In this document: positions 23,189-36,900 of the stretch, piece after piece
Layout: every line of letters begins with the position of its first letter
How positions within the stretch are numbered: position 1 is the first letter of the stretch
Origin: Calliopum simillimum
Taxonomy: Eukaryota > Arthropoda > Insecta > Diptera > Lauxaniidae
DNA length: 64,000 nucleotides
Reading direction: 5' to 3'
Assembly (NCBI GenBank): GCA_951812925.1
Contig: OX638368.1
Coordinates: forward strand, 15,067,187 to 15,131,186
Translations under genes and position numbers: made by a program
Notes under the pieces: model-generated
Databases searched by the model: none
Told to the model about the DNA's origin: nothing
The model's input: only the letters and a program-made list of their open reading frames with translations

Positions 23189-26140
23189 CTACTTGAAATT
23201 TTCGATATGGCCACCTTTGGCCTTATCTATGGCCCGTAGACGGTCGAAGAACGAGTCGCATGCTGCACGAATTTGATTTTGTGGAAGTTTGCGCCATTCT
23301 CGTTGAAGGGCCACTTTTAGCGCATCAACGCTCTGGTATTTTTTAGTCAAGACCTTCCTGTCCAACATATCCCAGATTGAGAAATCCAGCAGATTCGCAT
23401 CAGGCGAATTTGAGAGCCATTGTTGAGCAGAAATGAAGCTGGGAACGTTTTTTTCTAACCATTCTTGATTCACACGAGCTTTGTGTGACGGTGCCGAGTC
23501 TTGTTGGAATGTCCATGGCTTGCGACCGAAATGTTTGCGTGCCCACGGTAGTAAAGCACCCTCCAACACTGATTCACGATACACCTAGGCGTTTACTTTG
23601 ACGCCAGCGGCCAAAAAAACGAGTGGTGAGCGCCCATCAGCATTCACTGCAGCCCAAACCATCACATGCGGTGGTGCCTGCGTCCTGGTGGCCAAACGAA
23701 CATTCAAATTTTCGTAGGACCTCTCTGTCAAGTAAACCCGATCATTTTGTTAGTTTACATATTGACTGATTCCATTTCAATTCATCCGGTGAGTGTGCAT
23801 TTAGGTTTGCAAATCCACTTCAAACTAGCAAAATATTTTTCTACAATCAAAATAAGGGAACACGTATTTTTTTTTTTTGGTTTGGACCAAAATTGGGGAT
23901 TTTATGGCGTTTTGTAGGAATTTTGCCGAAAATTTAATTTTGAAAAATTCATGGAGTTTAATCGGTTTTTTCAACCGCATTATTTTATTTATCAACTGAT
24001 TTACATGAATCAAAATTAATTTGGTGCACAATAAAATTCTTTTAAGTAATAATTAAAAAACAAAATTCTTTTAAGTAATAATTAAAAAAAAAAATTCTTT
24101 AGCCCTTACTTTCCTTAAAATTGATGTTTATATTTTAAATAAAAATGCTAATTTTCTCAAAAACACCATCTTTTTTTTTCTCGAAAATTTGCACGGTGAT
24201 AGTAAAGCACGTCCTCTTTATTCCAGTAATGGCGGTTTTCTTGCTTTTTTTGTTATAAGTGTAAAATTTGCAATTTTTAACGTTAATATTGAGTTCTTCT
24301 ATACAAAATGAATAAAAAAAAAACACAGTTCAATTTTCACTTTCCTAGACGGTTTTGCAATACTGATTCCGAAAATGGCACTTACATTCTTCTACCATTT
24401 TTGGTTTTCAAGATATCTTGAAAAACTTGAATAAAACCCATCAATTTGAAAAAAACCGAATTCTTTATTTTTGAGACACGAAATTCATTTATAGTAAGTT
24501 AGATGGAACTTAAATATACTCACGGTATAGAAAATTAAGCATTGTTTGTGTTTTTTGCGATTTGACCGTACCTTGGCTCTGGTTTTTCTTAGAAAGTTAT
24601 TGTGCTGTGCTGTTCTGGCTATGTAACAAGAAGTTAACCCTCTGGTTCCCTCACTCTTCCAAACATGGCATTTTTGAATACTTTTGCATTTCTTTGCATT
24701 TTTCCACTGTTCAATTTTGTTTATTCTAAAGGAATAAAGTTCATCAACAGCAAAATTTTTAATTTAATAGCTGGTGTCAGTTTTAGTACTTGAGTTAGAA
24801 ACTCACAAGCAGTCTGGATAGCAGCCGTGTGGTCATTTCACAGACTATGATGTGTCGCGAAATTACATGAAGCAATCGAAAAAGAAACTAATAAAAATCC
24901 CGATAACTTTCTAAGAAAAACAACAGCCAAGGTACGGTCAAATCACAAAAAACAAAACAATGCTTGGTTTTCTATACCGTGAGTATATTTAAGTTCCATC
25001 TAACTTAGGTACTATAAATGAATTTTGTGTCTCAAAAATAAAGAATTCGGTTTTTTTCAAATTTATGGGTTTTATTCAAGTTTTTCAAGATATCTTGAAA
25101 ACCAAAAATGGTAGAAGAATGTAAGTGCCATTTTCGGAATCAGTATTGCAAAACCGTCTAGGAAAGTGAAAATTGAACTGTGTAATTTTTTTTATTCATT
25201 TTGTATAGAAGAACTCAATATTAACGTTAAAAATTGCAAATTTTACACTTATAACAAAAAAAGCAAGAAAACCGCCATTACTGGAATAAAGAGGACGTGC
25301 TTTACTATCACTGTGCAAATTTTCGAGAAAAAAAAAGATGGTGTTTTTGAGAAAATTAGCATTTTTATTTAAAATATAAACATCAATTTTAAGGAAAGTA
25401 AGGGTTAAAGAATTTTTTTTTTAATTATTACTTAAAAGAATTTTATTGTGCACCAAATAAATTTTAATTCATGTAAATCAGTTGATAAATAAAGAAATGC
25501 GGTTGAAAAAACCGATTAAACTCCATGAATTTTTCAAAATTAAATTTTCGGCACAATTCCTACAAAACGCCATAAAATCCCCAATTTTGATTGTAGAAAA
25601 ATATTTTGCTAGTTTGAAGTTGATTTGCAAACCTAAGTGCACAGTCACCGGATGAATTGAAATGGAATCAGTCTATTGCTGGATACAGTAATTTTTCTCA
25701 TCAGAGAAGACAATTTGTGACAGATTTCCGGCGGCGTGCAAGCGCAACAACTCCTTGGCTCTATCGAGCCTAACTTTTTTTTGAGCAGGAGTGAGATCAT
25801 GCGCCTTTTGGAACTTGAGGGCCTTTAGTCCGAGCTTGTTTGACAATATGTGTTGCATTCGTTCACGCGATATTTTCAGCTCGGCAGCCATTTGTCTGCC
25901 ACTGCGTCTCGGATTTCGCTCAATTCTGGCCTTCACCTTTCGAACCATTTCTGGTGATGTTGCAGTTATTTTCCGACCACCACCATGTCGTTTGGCAACG
26001 CTGCCGGTACCATTGTAACGTGTTATGGTCCGATACACAAACATTTTATTCACTTTTAAATGTTTCAGCTCACGAACAATTGCTGGTTGCGATTTTCCAG
26101 CCAAATAAAGAGCAATCACACTATAACGTTTGAATTCCAT
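23189..26140 (-). pseudogene. DD37D Tc1/mariner transposase, interrupted
   Basis: The N-terminal part is 26140 down to 25678 (MEFKRYSVIALYLAGKSQ, two helix-turn-helix motifs, ending SDEKNYCIQQ). The C-terminal part runs from about 23760 down to 23189 (VYLTERSYENLNVRLATRTQ, then HVMVWAAV, QQDSAPSH, SPDANLLDFSIWD). Catalytic residues: D in SDEK (25700-25702), D in QQDSAP (23498-23500), D in LLDFS (23384-23386), with 37 residues between the last two. Besides the insertion the C-terminal half carries two in-frame stops (TAA at the VN-QNDR position, TAG before VYRE). DD37D transposases belong to the maT-like branch of Tc1/mariner. No function left. Confidence 0.9.
23764..25673. mobile_element. 1.9 kb palindromic element, GACTGATTCCATTTCAATTC ends
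   Basis: Perfect inverted ends GACTGATTCCATTTCAATTC, flanked by a 4-bp duplication TATT (23760-23763 and 25674-25677). The empty site is readable because the target is a transposase gene: the codons on either side join to give QQYVN. Arms of about 830 bp (23764-24610 and 24890-25673) are roughly 95 percent identical around a loop of about 280 bp. No transposase. The superfamily is unknown to me: a 4-bp TSD excludes typical hAT, mariner and piggyBac. A partial relative is at 31510-33712. Confidence 0.92.
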
Positions 26141-26461
26141 TTCGAAAATTTTTTATTTTCAATAAATTGACGCGCAAATGCTTTTGGTTACTTGTTGACA
26201 ATAGAATGAACTAACATCATGCCAATTTTTAGACAGCTGTCATGTTCCATCTGTCAGATAAGTCTATCTGAAGTTGGTAACAGTTCGAATCAGCCACCCT
26301 GTAGTTACCTATACTACATATGCTAAAACTGCAGCATTAGGATATAGTCTCTCTGGACATGAAACCAGGTTCCAAGTTTGTTGAGAGCTTGTCTAATGGC
26401 CCAAAGGCTCGATGGCCAAGATGTAATGCCTTATTTTACACTGCACCATTTTGGCATATTA

Positions 26462-26985
26462 GAAAGAAAAATTTCATTATTTGCAACCAAAGAGGCAAGT
26501 ACCCGATGACATTGTTGTTTTGAGCTTACTGTTCAATGTGTTTTAGTAAAAACACGAACCAAATTAGAAAAACAAGCCAAAGTGCATAAAGGAAAACAAA
26601 AATTTATTGGAAAGCTGGTTTTCGTACCGTTTCAATGATCACCACAATCATATCATCAGACTCATTTGCCGACAGCCAAAAAAACTACAAGCATGCTATA
26701 TTAAACCTTTTGCATATATTTGTTGAGAATCACAGAACAAAAAAAAATACAGCACATGCAAGTTTTTTTTTTTGCAAAGCGACTTCCCTTGCCAGCTTAT
26801 TTAGCGAGACGAAACGAAGAAGCAAGCGCGATTCGTATGTTTATCACCGTGCACTGTGAGATTTTGTAATTTTTAGTTGTTTTTGGAACAGATAATGATT
26901 TACATTATTAGCTACCAAACAAGCATGGATAAGATGGCATTGTTGGTTTGAGCTTATACTGTTCAATGTGTTTTAGTAAAAACAA
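26462..26985. repeat. Dispersed repeat with TTGAGCTTACTGTTCA ends
   Basis: The end sequence (GACATTGTTGTTTTGAGCTT and CTGTTCAATGTGTTTTAG) occurs at 26505 and again in direct orientation at 26935. Interior words (CTCATTTGCCGACA, TTGTTGAGAATCA) recur in the larger copy at 49405-50640. Confidence 0.6.
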
Positions 26986-27963
26986 CCTATGGCCCAAAAT
27001 ACACATTAAAATATTTAATTGATATATGAACCGTTGCAGTTAGTTCGTTGGTTCTCATTATGCAAAACCTTGAAACTTTGTGGGTAATTAATTTATTACT
27101 TAAGTATTTGTCTTTTTATGTATCTAAATGAGATGTAAAGTACCATTTTTTGTGAAATGAACTATATACATATTCATAATTTTAAGATGATGCAATTCTC
27201 ATTAAATCTTGAGTAATCTAACAATAGCTAACTATTTTCAAATTGAAATAGGCGTTGCACTTTATATTTATCCAAAATTAGTTGATATAGTTGATATCCA
27301 AAGCAGGTTGATGTAGTGCATCTCCCAAAAAAACCGAACTTCTGTAGAGTTTAACTATAAATTTTAGCCAGTCCAAAGGTAACCTTAATACATAGTTTTT
27401 TTACTGCAGCGCAAACTTTTATGCATATAGTCTATTTGAGCAAGCTTATGACAACGGGTCTTTCTCTTTTTTCTTTTTTTTTGCAAAGAAAAAGGCTAGT
27501 AATCAAATTTACAAAGATTGCTACACAAATGGGACGTGCAGTTTTTAAGTTTTGTAAAATTATTTCCAGCCTCAAGCAAATTTTCATACGTCAGCTAACT
27601 ATATGTACAAAAAAGCGTTGATTTCATATACATATGTATGTATTTACACATGAAATGTAAAAAGTTATCACAAAGTTATTTCCTCTTTTTGTGGAATAAT
27701 TAAAAAAAGTAAAAACGAATGAAAAGAAGAAGAACCATATAAAAACTTAAAACGTTATTATATATATGTTATTATATATATGTAGTAAATTGATTTCAAT
27801 TAAATAAACACGAATAAAAAATCTGAAGCAATCTTATCATTACAAATGACTCAATCATGTTTCACAAAAAATAAAATGAAAATCAGCTCAATTACAATGT
27901 AATGCCAGTTTTTTAATAAAAAAATATAAATATTTTCTTTCTTTTTTTAACAGAAGCAGCAGC

Positions 27964-30900
27964 ATGGCCTCAAACGATGCCTTTAGTCAACAGTTTGGTG
28001 ACCAACAGTATGGTGAACAACAGGGGGGTGCCTCCAGCACTTCATCATCTATAAATAACAGATCCAATAATTTAGCACAATTTGTACCAAATGAAGGTAC
28101 CCATTTGAAACCTGATGAATCGAAACAAACATATTTTAGTGATGAAAAAGTGCTGATACCAGAAACGGACAATGTAAGTTAATGTTTCTTCATTGAACTT
28201 AATACCTTATGTGTATATATAAACGTACTTGAGTTATGTATATTGTTACTTGATATTTGAATTCTAGGTGCGCTTCAGTTTTCGCAAATTATGGGCATTC
28301 ACCGGACCAGGTTTTCTGATGTCCATCGCATTTTTAGATCCAGGAAATATCGAATCAGATTTACAAAGTGGTGCCGTAGCAAAATATAAAATTCTATGGG
28401 TATTAATGTGGGCGACCGTGTTGGGTTTACTTATGCAACGCTTGGCCGCAAGGTATTCAACATTAGATGTTTTATACTTATTTCTATTGAATTTGTTAAC
28501 ACTTCAATATGAAGCATATTAAGATTTATGATTTCTTATTTAATTTTTATTTTATTTTTCTCTTTAGATTGGGTGTTGTTACTGGTTTACATTTAGCTGA
28601 ATTATGTTATCGTCAATATAAGAGTGTACCGCGCATCTTAATATGGATACTGATTGAGATTGCAATTATTGGATCTGATATGCAAGAAGTTATTGGCACA
28701 TCGATTGCTATTTATTTGTTATCAAATAAAGTGTGCGTGATATGATTGCCATATTTATGATGCTCATTTATTTATAATTTACAATTTTTCATTTTGCAGT
28801 GTACCATTATGGGGCGGTGTATTAATAACCATTGTAGATACATTTACGTTTTTGTTCCTGGATAAATATGGCTTAAGAAAATTGGAATTTTTCTTTGGTT
28901 TTCTAATTACCATAATGGCTGTTACATTTGGTTATGAGGTAAGTGATTTTTTGAATGTGTTATTATTTTGTATAACCCGAGTAAAAGTAGACTGTTTAGC
29001 AAACAAAATACCAGCTATAAGTTACCACTTACATATCGATACCTTAGAGCGCTATAGTCCTATCTCCACTTTTTGCGATTTTGAGATTTTTGCAGTTATG
29101 GCAACATTGTGGGCTTCTTTACCGTGTGGAAAACTGTGTGATGTCAAAATACCACTAAAACACCAAAATATTCGAAAATTAAAAAAAATCCTATCTCCAA
29201 ACTGTAATTTTTTCAAGAGCGCTACTGTCCTATCTCCACTGAATATTCAAATAAGTCACATTTTTGAAGAAAATTCTTCGTTTTTTCGCGTTTTCTTCGC
29301 GTTTCATGACTTTTTGCGACATTTAAGTGAAGAAAGTTGGTTACACCCAAGGCTCCACTCTTGTTGGTCGGAACCAAAAATTCAAAAATTCAAAGAAAAA
29401 AAAAAAAAAAAAATTCGTTTTTTCGTGTTTTCCACGCGTTTCATGACTTTTAACGACATTTTAGTGGAAAAAATTCAAAAAATGTACTAAATACGTCGTT
29501 TTTTTCAATAGTTGTGGAATTCTATATAAGGGCAAAAGTAATGACATACTATAAATTGGCTGGGACTTCGTTAGAAGTTAATAAAAATGGTTAAAAAACT
29601 TAAATTATGTTAAAATATACTACAGGTAAAAATATTGCATATATCGTTATATCAAAATAGCAGCCAATCCTAAATAACCACTGTTTGAAATCTTCTTTTT
29701 GCATTTCCCAACAATTGGAAAAATGGAGATAGGACTATAGCGCTCTAAGGTATCGATATACTATTGACTATTTAAATTTTCAGAAAAGATAACTCGAAAA
29801 AGCGAAGAGAAAGTTATCTTAAAGTTAAAGTGAATGGACAAAATGTAAAAAATTATATCCAACTAGCCAGCCCAAGATATGCCAATTTTTTCTAAGGAGT
29901 ATTATTTGGCTTAGTGCCATTTATATATGTGCCAAATTTCATTCTTATGCGTCATACAGTTTCTGAGATCTGTCGAATTTAATTTTTTAGGGGCGTGGCA
30001 CCGCTTATAACCCTAACTAGCGTACCCCATAACAAACGAACACACAGACAAACTTTAATATACAATAAAATTTTATATTGTAGAAAATTTATTTGCTATG
30101 TTGCTAAAAATTTTCAAATACATAGTAAATGTTTTGTCTGAAAAGACTTTGTAGGATGCACTTAAAAGTCCTCGTCGCAGTAGTGCTCCGGTAAAATTTT
30201 TCAAAAAGCGAAAGTCGCTTAGTAGCAAATGAAACCTAACTTGGCTTCGATATACAATAACAAACACATTTAATTGAGGACTGGCGAAATAAAAATGTTT
30301 AACGGCATCAAAAATAAAAACAAAAAAAAAATTAATTGATGCAAGTTTGTGCTAACGAACGAGTTCTATAGTATACCTTCATACGTCTTTTGTACTATCT
30401 GTATATTGTGACATTCGATATTTAACTGCTTTTATTGCTTCACTCCCAAGTTAAGTTCATTGTTTCTATTGCATCAATAGTGGGTAATCCATTTTAAAAT
30501 ATATATAAAACAAATTTTGTTTTCGTAATGTCTTAATTAATGACTTTTCTTACTAATTTGTTTCCATAAGTTAACACAAAACACTTGTTTTTAAACTACT
30601 TTGAAGTTTTTTTATAATTACTGTCGCTTCGTCACTCTTAATTATCGTTGTTATTACTTTCAGTAGAAACAATTCAAATTGTTGAAAATCATAAAGTAGA
30701 CTATGAAATTGAAAAACTATAGCGTATTGATCATATATCAATTGTTACTCAAACACATTCGTAAAATTTTTTTCAGTTGCATACTGCTGCTAATAAAAAA
30801 CCAAGTTTTTCTATCAATGTTCTATTGCCTTCTCTAATGTGTGCTTGACCTTTCCTCTTTTGGTTGGTTTCGCTGGTTTAATTCGTCTTTTTTGCTATAC

Positions 30901-33900
30901 GTTCCAGAACTTTTGTTAATTTCGAAACCTACTGTATCGGAAATTTAGAAAGAAGAGTCTAGAGATTCTAATTTTAGATAGATAGAAAATTAGTGTGAAT
31001 TTATTTGTCTAAAATCAATTTGCGTTGCTTACCCTATTTGTCACTGATATACACATCACGGGTGTCGAGAAAATGTTTCAAGCTTCATGTTGCATCATCA
31101 TTTCAAAATTTTCTATATATTTTTGTTCAGGATACTTCTCTCATCATATAAAAATAAGATAAGAAAATCCGTCGATCGTTTTTTTTTTGCAAAATCGAAT
31201 TGAATCAATAAAAAGAAATTCGAATAGTAATTTTTAACTAACTTTTTGATGCTGACCTCAAATCCGCTTACAGAATTGCTCTATCGTTTTTTAAATATCC
31301 TAAGCTAAAAGTGCGCTATAAAAGGTTTTCTGTGATGGGGGAAACTCTTTGGTGAAAAAAGTTTTTTCCACTAAAATGTCTTAAAAAGTCATGAAACGCG
31401 TAGAAGACACGAAAAAAAGGAAAAAAAAATATTTAAAAATTTTTGGTTTCGACATCCAAAGTGGGACCATTTGGTGAAAAAAAATGTTTTCCACTAAAAT
31501 GTAATAAGTCATGAAAGTAATCGAAAAAAAAACTAATAAAAGTCCCGAGAACTTCCAAAAAAAAAAAAAACAAAAGCCAAAGTACAGTCAAATCGCAAAA
31601 AACACAAACAATGCTTGGTTTTCTATACCTTGAGTATATTTAGATTCTATTTAACTTATTATGAATGAATTTTGTGTCTCAAAAATAAAGAATTTGGTTT
31701 TTTTAAATTTATAGGTTTTTCTCAAGTTTTTCAAGATATCTTGAAAACCAAAAACGGTAGAAGAATGTAAGTGCCATTTTCGGAATCAGTGTCGCAAAAC
31801 CGTCTAGGAAAGTGAAAACTGAACTGTGTAATTTTTCTTATTCATTTTGTAGACAAGAAAGCAATTGTAACATTAAAAATTACATTTACAACAAAAAAAG
31901 CAAGAAAGCCGTCATAACTGGAATCAAGAGGATATGCTTTACTATCACTGTGCAAATTTTCGAGAAAAAAAAGATGGTGTTTTTGAGAAAACTAGCATTT
32001 TTGTTTAAAATATGAAAGTCAATTTTAAGGAAAGCAAGGGTTAAAGAAATATTTTTTTCCCGTATTACGTAAAAAAATTTCATGGAGCATCAAACAAACT
32101 TTGATTCATGTAAAACAGTTGATAAATAAAGAAATGCGGTTGAAAAAACCGATTGCACTTCATGAAATTTTCAAAATTAAATATTAGGCCAAATTCCTAC
32201 AAAACGCCATAAAATCTTCAATTTTGTAATACAGTCATTTGGAAGTTTTACCTGAAAGTTTTGCGGGATTTTTGCAAATGAGTTATTTTATAGATTTCGA
32301 TGTGCTCTTCCAGAATTGCAACTTTGCTACCTCGAGTCGTGTTCGCTCGCGCCGCCACATTGGAAAAATGTCGTCCAAAATCAGTTTTTTACAAATATCT
32401 CATGAACGGTTACGTTTAGAGAAATATTGTGACTCAATATTGTAGCTTATAAAATTTTCTATAAAAATGACTATTTAATTGTTTTCGTACGACTTATAAC
32501 CCAGGAGATTTCCTAATCCAAAATTGGAAAAAATTTAGTAAATTGTGCATGCCGCTTATGAGTAGGCACAGTGATGTGTTGAGTTTAAAAGTACGATAAC
32601 TCATGAACGGTGAGTCACATGTTTAAATTAAAATATCTTTTTATAGGAAATTGTTTGCAATATAAGTTACATATCGTTTTTTTTTTTCGTATGACCTATA
32701 GTTTAGGAGATATTTTTTTAACAAACCTAAAATTTAGAAAAAAACCGTTTTTTTTAAAACCTCCAAAACGGTTCGTTGTAGAAAAAAAAATTTCTCGCAT
32801 TTTGTAGAACGTTCAATTCCCTATAAGGGTCTCTCCGAACTGTTTTTTCGTCGGACTTACCGTTCATGAGATATCGCGTTTTGAAAATCATTCAAAATAG
32901 AACATTGTACTATGCTCCCCACTATGTCCAATTTTGAATAATTTTCAAGTCGCGATTGAACGTTCTATTAAATGCATGAACAATTTTTCTTCTAAGATGA
33001 ACCGTTTTGGAGCTATTTTGAAAAAACGGTTTTATTTCTTAATTTCAGGTTTGTTGAAAAAATATCTCCTAAATAAACTAGAGGTCAAATTGAAAAAAAA
33101 ATCATATGGTTCTTGTAGTGGAAATAATTCCCTATAAATAAATATTTTTACTTTGAACGTGTGACTCACCGTTCATGAGTTATCGAAATTTTAAACTCAA
33201 CACATCGCTGTGCCTACTCATAAGCGGCATGCACAATTTACAAATTTTTTTTCAAATTTTGGATTAGGAAATCTCCTGGGTTATAAGTCGTACGATAACA
33301 ATTAAAAGGTAATTTTTATAGAAAATTTTATTAAGCTACAATATTGCGTCACAATATTTTTCTCTTAACGTAATAGTTCATGAGATATTTGTAAAAAGCT
33401 GATTTTGGACGCCATTTTTCTAATATGGCGGCGCGAGCGAACACGACCCGAGGTAGCAAAGTTTAAATTCTGAAAGAGCACATCGAAATCTACAAAATAA
33501 CTCATTTGTACAAATCCCGCAAAACTTTCCAGGTAACATCATTTTATTCTCCCGAATGATTGTACTATTGGTCCAAATCAAAAAAAAAAAAAAAAAAAAA
33601 AAAATTACGTATTCCCTTATATTGATTGTAGAAAAATATTTTGCTAGTTTGAAGTTGATACGCAATCCTAAGTGCACACTCACCGTATGAATTGAAATGG
33701 AATCAGTCATATATAGATTTTTAACCCGTGACATGCATGCATGTAGGTTTAAGGGATTATTCATATTTTTATCATGTAAATATTGAGAAAATGTACATGA
33801 ATTTCTATAGTTCATTTAGTTGAAGGGGATTTTTGTATGATTTTTATTATTATAACAGCTAAAATTATCCAGATAATTCAAGGGAATTTAAGTCGCTTTA

Positions 33901-36900
33901 TTATCTGGTTTGCTTTCAAGCAACGATGGGTGTATTATGTATTTTTTTTTAATATTTTATCTTGTAATTGTTGAGAAAATTCATAATGCAGTCAATTTAA
34001 AGGGGATTTTTGTTATGCATTGAAGTAATTTTTATTTTGTAAACAAGTAAAATAGTGCAGATAAATCAAGGGGATTTAAGTTGCTATTTTATTTGCTTTG
34101 CTTTCAAGCATCCATGAATTCTATAAACATACAAATGTGGTTTTCTAATAGAAGTTCTGTTTTTAATATGCAGACTCGCGTCTATTGAAATTAAAATTCC
34201 TTTCATATGATTATTAATCATGCAATCATATTTGCCATAGTTAGTTTTTTATGCGCATACTTTTTTTGCATAATATTTTCTATAGTTAGTTAAAATAAAT
34301 ATTAATTAGTATTTTTTTTTCTCTTCAAATTACGATTTATATTGGTCTGCCAGTCTTTTTATTTACTAACAACTTGAAAATCAATGCAAAAAAATGCAGA
34401 TAGTGGGAATTTAGTTTAAAAACTCGTCAATGAAACAAGCATTTTGGAATAGATAATTATAAAATTTTCACATTTATCAACGTAAAATATATTAGCGTAA
34501 AAAAAAACTTTAAAAAAACAATAAAAATGACCTTCAATAATAATATTTCCTGTAACTTTTTTAAATAGTTTCATATGTTTGTATGTACGGGTATTTGCTG
34601 CTTTATTTTTACATTCTACTGCTTAATTTGATGGGTGTCAAAATGATTCACGTACGAATGTTGTGATTTAATTTAATTTTTTACAAAGATAACAATTGAA
34701 ATTTAATTTATTTTTCCAGTAAATGAAAATTTATCTTTATTGCTTTCGCAGTTATTTATGTATGTGGTTGCATTACTTTTAATACATATTATATTTCAAA
34801 AAGATCTAGACTTGTGCAAAACTATCTATGGGCATTTGTTATTGCCAACAAAAAATTAATGGAATTTTGAGCTATACATATAACATACATATGTATGATT
34901 TCATATTGTTTTTCCACTTCATTTAAGCCTCTTAAAGGCCAAAGCTTCCATCTTCAACCGAATCTAACCAATTTCTTCTCAGTCGATTACACGCTCTTTT
35001 ACTGTCGCCGATGTTTTATCCGTACTACTAAATTAGACATTCACAGTTCAAATCGATTAACTCTACTTTTTTGAAAAATCGTAAATTTAAGTGTCAAAAT
35101 GCTTATTCATACCCTTTTAAATTTTAATAAATTTCGAATCAATCGACTAAATTTATTTTTTTTGGAAGCCATTTTAATTTATTCCGTGTTAAATTTCGTT
35201 TTTATACTTAGTAAGTATGAGTTGAATAAGAAGAGATTATTTAAAAAATATATATTATTACATTACTAGCTGTTGCCCCGTGCGCTTTGCTTCACCTTTG
35301 TCCAGTTGCCTTCTACGGATGTATGAAGTTTTATTCATCTTTGTCAAATAGTTTTAGAGACACGACGAACAGCATTATATGAAGGAATGAAACCGCTAAT
35401 TTTTTTTTTTTAGAAAAACTCACTTTTCATCCCAATGTAAACGTAACGAAAACTTCAAATTTTCAGCTCCGCGCATTTTTTTGTTTTTAATATTGAAAAA
35501 TTTGTATATAATTTAACTGGCTTCAAGGCATAGTTTTGAAATAATTTTGACGTTGAGAAAATCTACACACAAATATCGAATGGTAGGTATATAAAAACTT
35601 CAGTGCAAAAAACGAAAATGGAAATTGAAGTTAAGACCTAAAACTATGCAATATTATTTTTTTTTTTTTAATCCAATTCTTCATTGAACATTTATATTCG
35701 TTTTAAAAAATGTTATTTACTGAATACTTTTAATAAAACATAATCAGGCATGTTCTGCAATCCGATTTACTTTGGAATCGGAATGAAAGCAATCTTAAAG
35801 AGCTCCGCATTGCGACAAATAAGATAGAATTGGATTTGTATTTCAACAAATAACATTTGCTAATGGTTCCTTCGATTTACCAAAACCTAAATCTGATTTG
35901 GTGTTAATTATTGAAATGCGGAGCTCTTAAAGATTGCATTCCGAAGTGAAGCGAATTTCAGAACATGCAATAACATTATTAATGTAATTTTAAATCGCTT
36001 AGGTTGGGAGAATTCGATTAAAAAAAAAAACAATATTGCATAGTTTTAGGGTTTAAGTTCTACTTCCTTTATTTGTGAAAAAGTTTTAGATTTGCCGTAG
36101 CTCATTCAATTTCAACATTTTGAGGAAACTTTGAAGATATGAATTTTATGATTTTTATGATTTTTTATGGTAATTAATTTTATGACGTGCCCTTGGTATT
36201 TTAGGGTGGTAGAAACTGAGATAATGTGTATAACTGGTGGAAAATAAAATCTCAGATCTCTCAGACCTCGAGACAAATACAACGATATGCTATACTTGAT
36301 GATCGGACCTCAAATGGCGGAGCTGTGATACTATCCACTTTTTCAAATTTATAGCTTTCGGTATTCAAGTGGCTTATGCTGATTTGATTTCTGAATCTCA
36401 GTGAATCAGTCATCGGTTCTTTTTTATCACATTAGTACCATATATTACCTTGCATATTGTAGCGCAGAAAACATTATTTTTATGCAGATGGTACTCTTCA
36501 AGAAAACAGTATAATTCATTTTTGTCAATGTCGCCGGAAAGCCATTATTTTCGTTAATAAATTTTAACTACCAGTTGCAATAATGAATTGCACCCTCACC
36601 TTCCAAGTTATCATTTCAACGTTTGGCGCTGATGAACCTTCTAAAACCATTGTATACTTCAAATTGAAAACAGATAATCTGTTGTCTTTTGAGATAATCT
36701 ATGTCAAAGTCGACTGAAAGTTCTGTTTCTAATGTCAAACCTTACGATAGATATGAATGGTGCTTATCAACACTAAAGTTGCAAATTCTGGATATAAAAA
36801 TAGCTATCTACATGCGTATTTATTATTCAACGTAAAATTTATTTACAACCTTTGATAGACCTGACGTAGGCGCATAAATTAATCAATATTAAACATTTTA

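Larger units (their letters stand above)
23075..26301 (-). mobile_element. Tc1/mariner DD37D element split by a palindrome
   Basis: Terminal repeats of 28 bp, CAGGGTGGCTGATTCGAAGT at the left and CAGGGTGGCTGATTCGAACT inverted at the right, flanked by TA (23073-23074, 26302-26303). Total 3227 bp. Removing the 1910-bp insertion at 23764-25673 and its 4-bp duplication leaves about 1.31 kb, the usual Tc1/mariner size. Confidence 0.93.
11394..27953 (+). other. Mvl: Malvolio intron 1 (16.6 kb), transposon graveyard
   Basis: GTAAGT donor at 11394, TTTTTTTAACAG acceptor ending 27953. It depends on the first-exon call. Contents, listed separately: palindrome 11803-12562, duplication 13997-14381, half palindrome 15499-16185, non-LTR element 16720-18895, TA-flanked element 19642-20674, split DD37D element 23075-26301, and repeat 26462-26985. 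I see nothing identifiable in about 12570-13990, 14385-15490, 18900-19640, 20680-23070 and 26990-27950 apart from AT-rich sequence and homopolymers. Confidence 0.5.

Noticed and set aside
24135..25372. The same 60-residue peptide (FYSFCIEELNINVKN) on opposite strands, with a third version at 31812
   Set aside because: The copies sit in the mirrored arms of palindromic elements; duplication of the arm explains them and there is no domain or codon evidence for a protein.
28852..29490. 212-aa open frame continuing Mvl exon 28800-28938
   Set aside because: After 28938 it runs through a splice donor into intron and MITE sequence.
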